A DNA stretch of 42,371 nt. Source: Opitutales bacterium. Lineage in GTDB: Bacteria > Verrucomicrobiota > Verrucomicrobiia > Opitutales > Oceanipulchritudinaceae. Position numbers and translations under genes: made by a program. The notes under the pieces were generated by a model. It had not been told where the DNA came from and made no database searches. It saw nothing but the letters and a program-made list of their open reading frames with translations. Within the stretch, counting starts at the first letter, position 1. Every line of letters begins with the position of its first letter. Of this stretch, positions 42,038-42,371 are shown one piece after another. The stretch is from assembly GCA_007134215.1 (NCBI GenBank), contig SLLG01000065.1, forward strand, positions 1 to 42,371, written 5' to 3'.

Positions 42038-42371
42038 ATGACCGCGCAGAACCGACCCCATTCCTCGACCGTCGTGGACGGTGACGACCGCGCCCCGGCG
42101 CGCGCCATGCTGCGCGCGGTGGGCTTTGGCGACACGGATTTCGAGAAGCCGCAGATCGGCATCGCCTCGACGTGGAGCGACCTGACGCCGTGCAACATGC
42201 ACATCAACGAACTGGCCGAACACGCCGCGAAGGGCACGGAGGCGGCCGGGGGCAAGCCGGTGACCTTCGGCACGATCACGGTGGCCGACGGCATCAGCAT
42301 GGGGACGAAGGGCATGCGCTACAGCCTCGTCTCGCGCGAGGTGATCGCCGACAGCATCGAGACGGTGTGCG
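42038..42371 (+). CDS. ilvD: dihydroxy-acid dehydratase, N-terminal part
   Basis: The first 111 codons of IlvD, cut by the right edge. It makes the 2-oxo acid precursors of valine and isoleucine by dehydration, using an Fe-S cluster and Mg. Visible landmarks are [13 protein letters not shown] near the start, the cluster ligand Cys52 in LTPCNMH, Asp84 in [15 protein letters not shown] and the block [19 protein letters not shown] at the edge. The ATG at 42038 fits the short N-terminus usual for the family. No clear ribosome binding site is visible. The neighbouring genes are unrelated, so whether other ilv genes follow is not visible. Confidence 0.95.
   Translation, partial: MTAQNRPHSSTVVDGDDRAPARAMLRAVGFGDTDFEKPQIGIASTWSDLTPCNMHINELAEHAAKGTEAAGGKPVTFGTITVADGISMGTKGMRYSLVSREVIADSIETVC

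Overview
The window is a GC-rich bacterial chromosome segment, mostly housekeeping genes with a few accessory stretches. The gene set points to a Gram-negative bacterium: ExbD, a secreted protein that looks like an outer-membrane barrel, a very large AsmA-like protein, UppP and LspA. The order ileS - Lys/Ala-rich DksA-like protein - lspA, the weak ribosome binding sites on many genes, a PPi-type PEP carboxykinase and a RAYT transposase with hairpin-rich intergenic DNA best fit the Verrucomicrobiota (Opitutae-like). That placement is inference from gene content, not a phylogenetic result.

Layout. 1-181 is the 5' part of a RAYT (REP-associated Y1 transposase) gene running off the left edge. 590-3610 carries a YhaM-like HD/OB-fold 3'-5' exoribonuclease and an agarase-like (GH50-type) glycoside hydrolase. 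Convergent to these, 6623-3613 is a two-gene unit: a membrane hybrid histidine kinase whose stop overlaps the TTG start of a YwrD-type gamma-glutamyltransferase. After a 750-base hairpin-bearing non-coding gap come a COG2907 FAD oxidoreductase and a DUF1365 protein (7381-9427), a lone exbD (minus strand), and a free-standing ovothiol-type methyltransferase overlapping an NhaC-family antiporter (10295-12693). A CapD/WbpM-type membrane sugar-nucleotide dehydratase, class II fructose-bisphosphate aldolase (with a strong terminator) and uppP follow up to 16986.

17425-28980 is the housekeeping core: ileS, a histone-tailed DksA-like protein lacking most zinc cysteines, lspA, glyS, a canonical DksA/TraR protein, an ABC-2 exporter (ATPase plus permease), an Fpg/Nei-like DNA glycosylase with half of its zinc finger, htpG and a tiny membrane protein. 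28993-35689 is less familiar: a 362-residue uncharacterised protein, a secreted barrel-like protein, and a divergent 1452-residue AsmA-like protein. 35751-39200 encodes a 1149-residue PPi-type PEP carboxykinase, followed by tRNA-Arg(ACG), a DUF502 membrane protein, a RecO-like protein, a small AT-richer secreted protein, a repeat-dense gap (41606-42037) and the start of ilvD running off the right edge.

No CRISPR array, prophage, toxin-antitoxin pair or recognisable defence island is visible. The points most worth following up are the stand-alone ovothiol-type methyltransferase coupled to a transporter, the kinase-GGT unit, the PPi-PEPCK, the two proteins with eroded zinc fingers, the barrel/AsmA-like divergent pair, and the RAYT gene together with at least two kinds of dispersed non-coding repeats.
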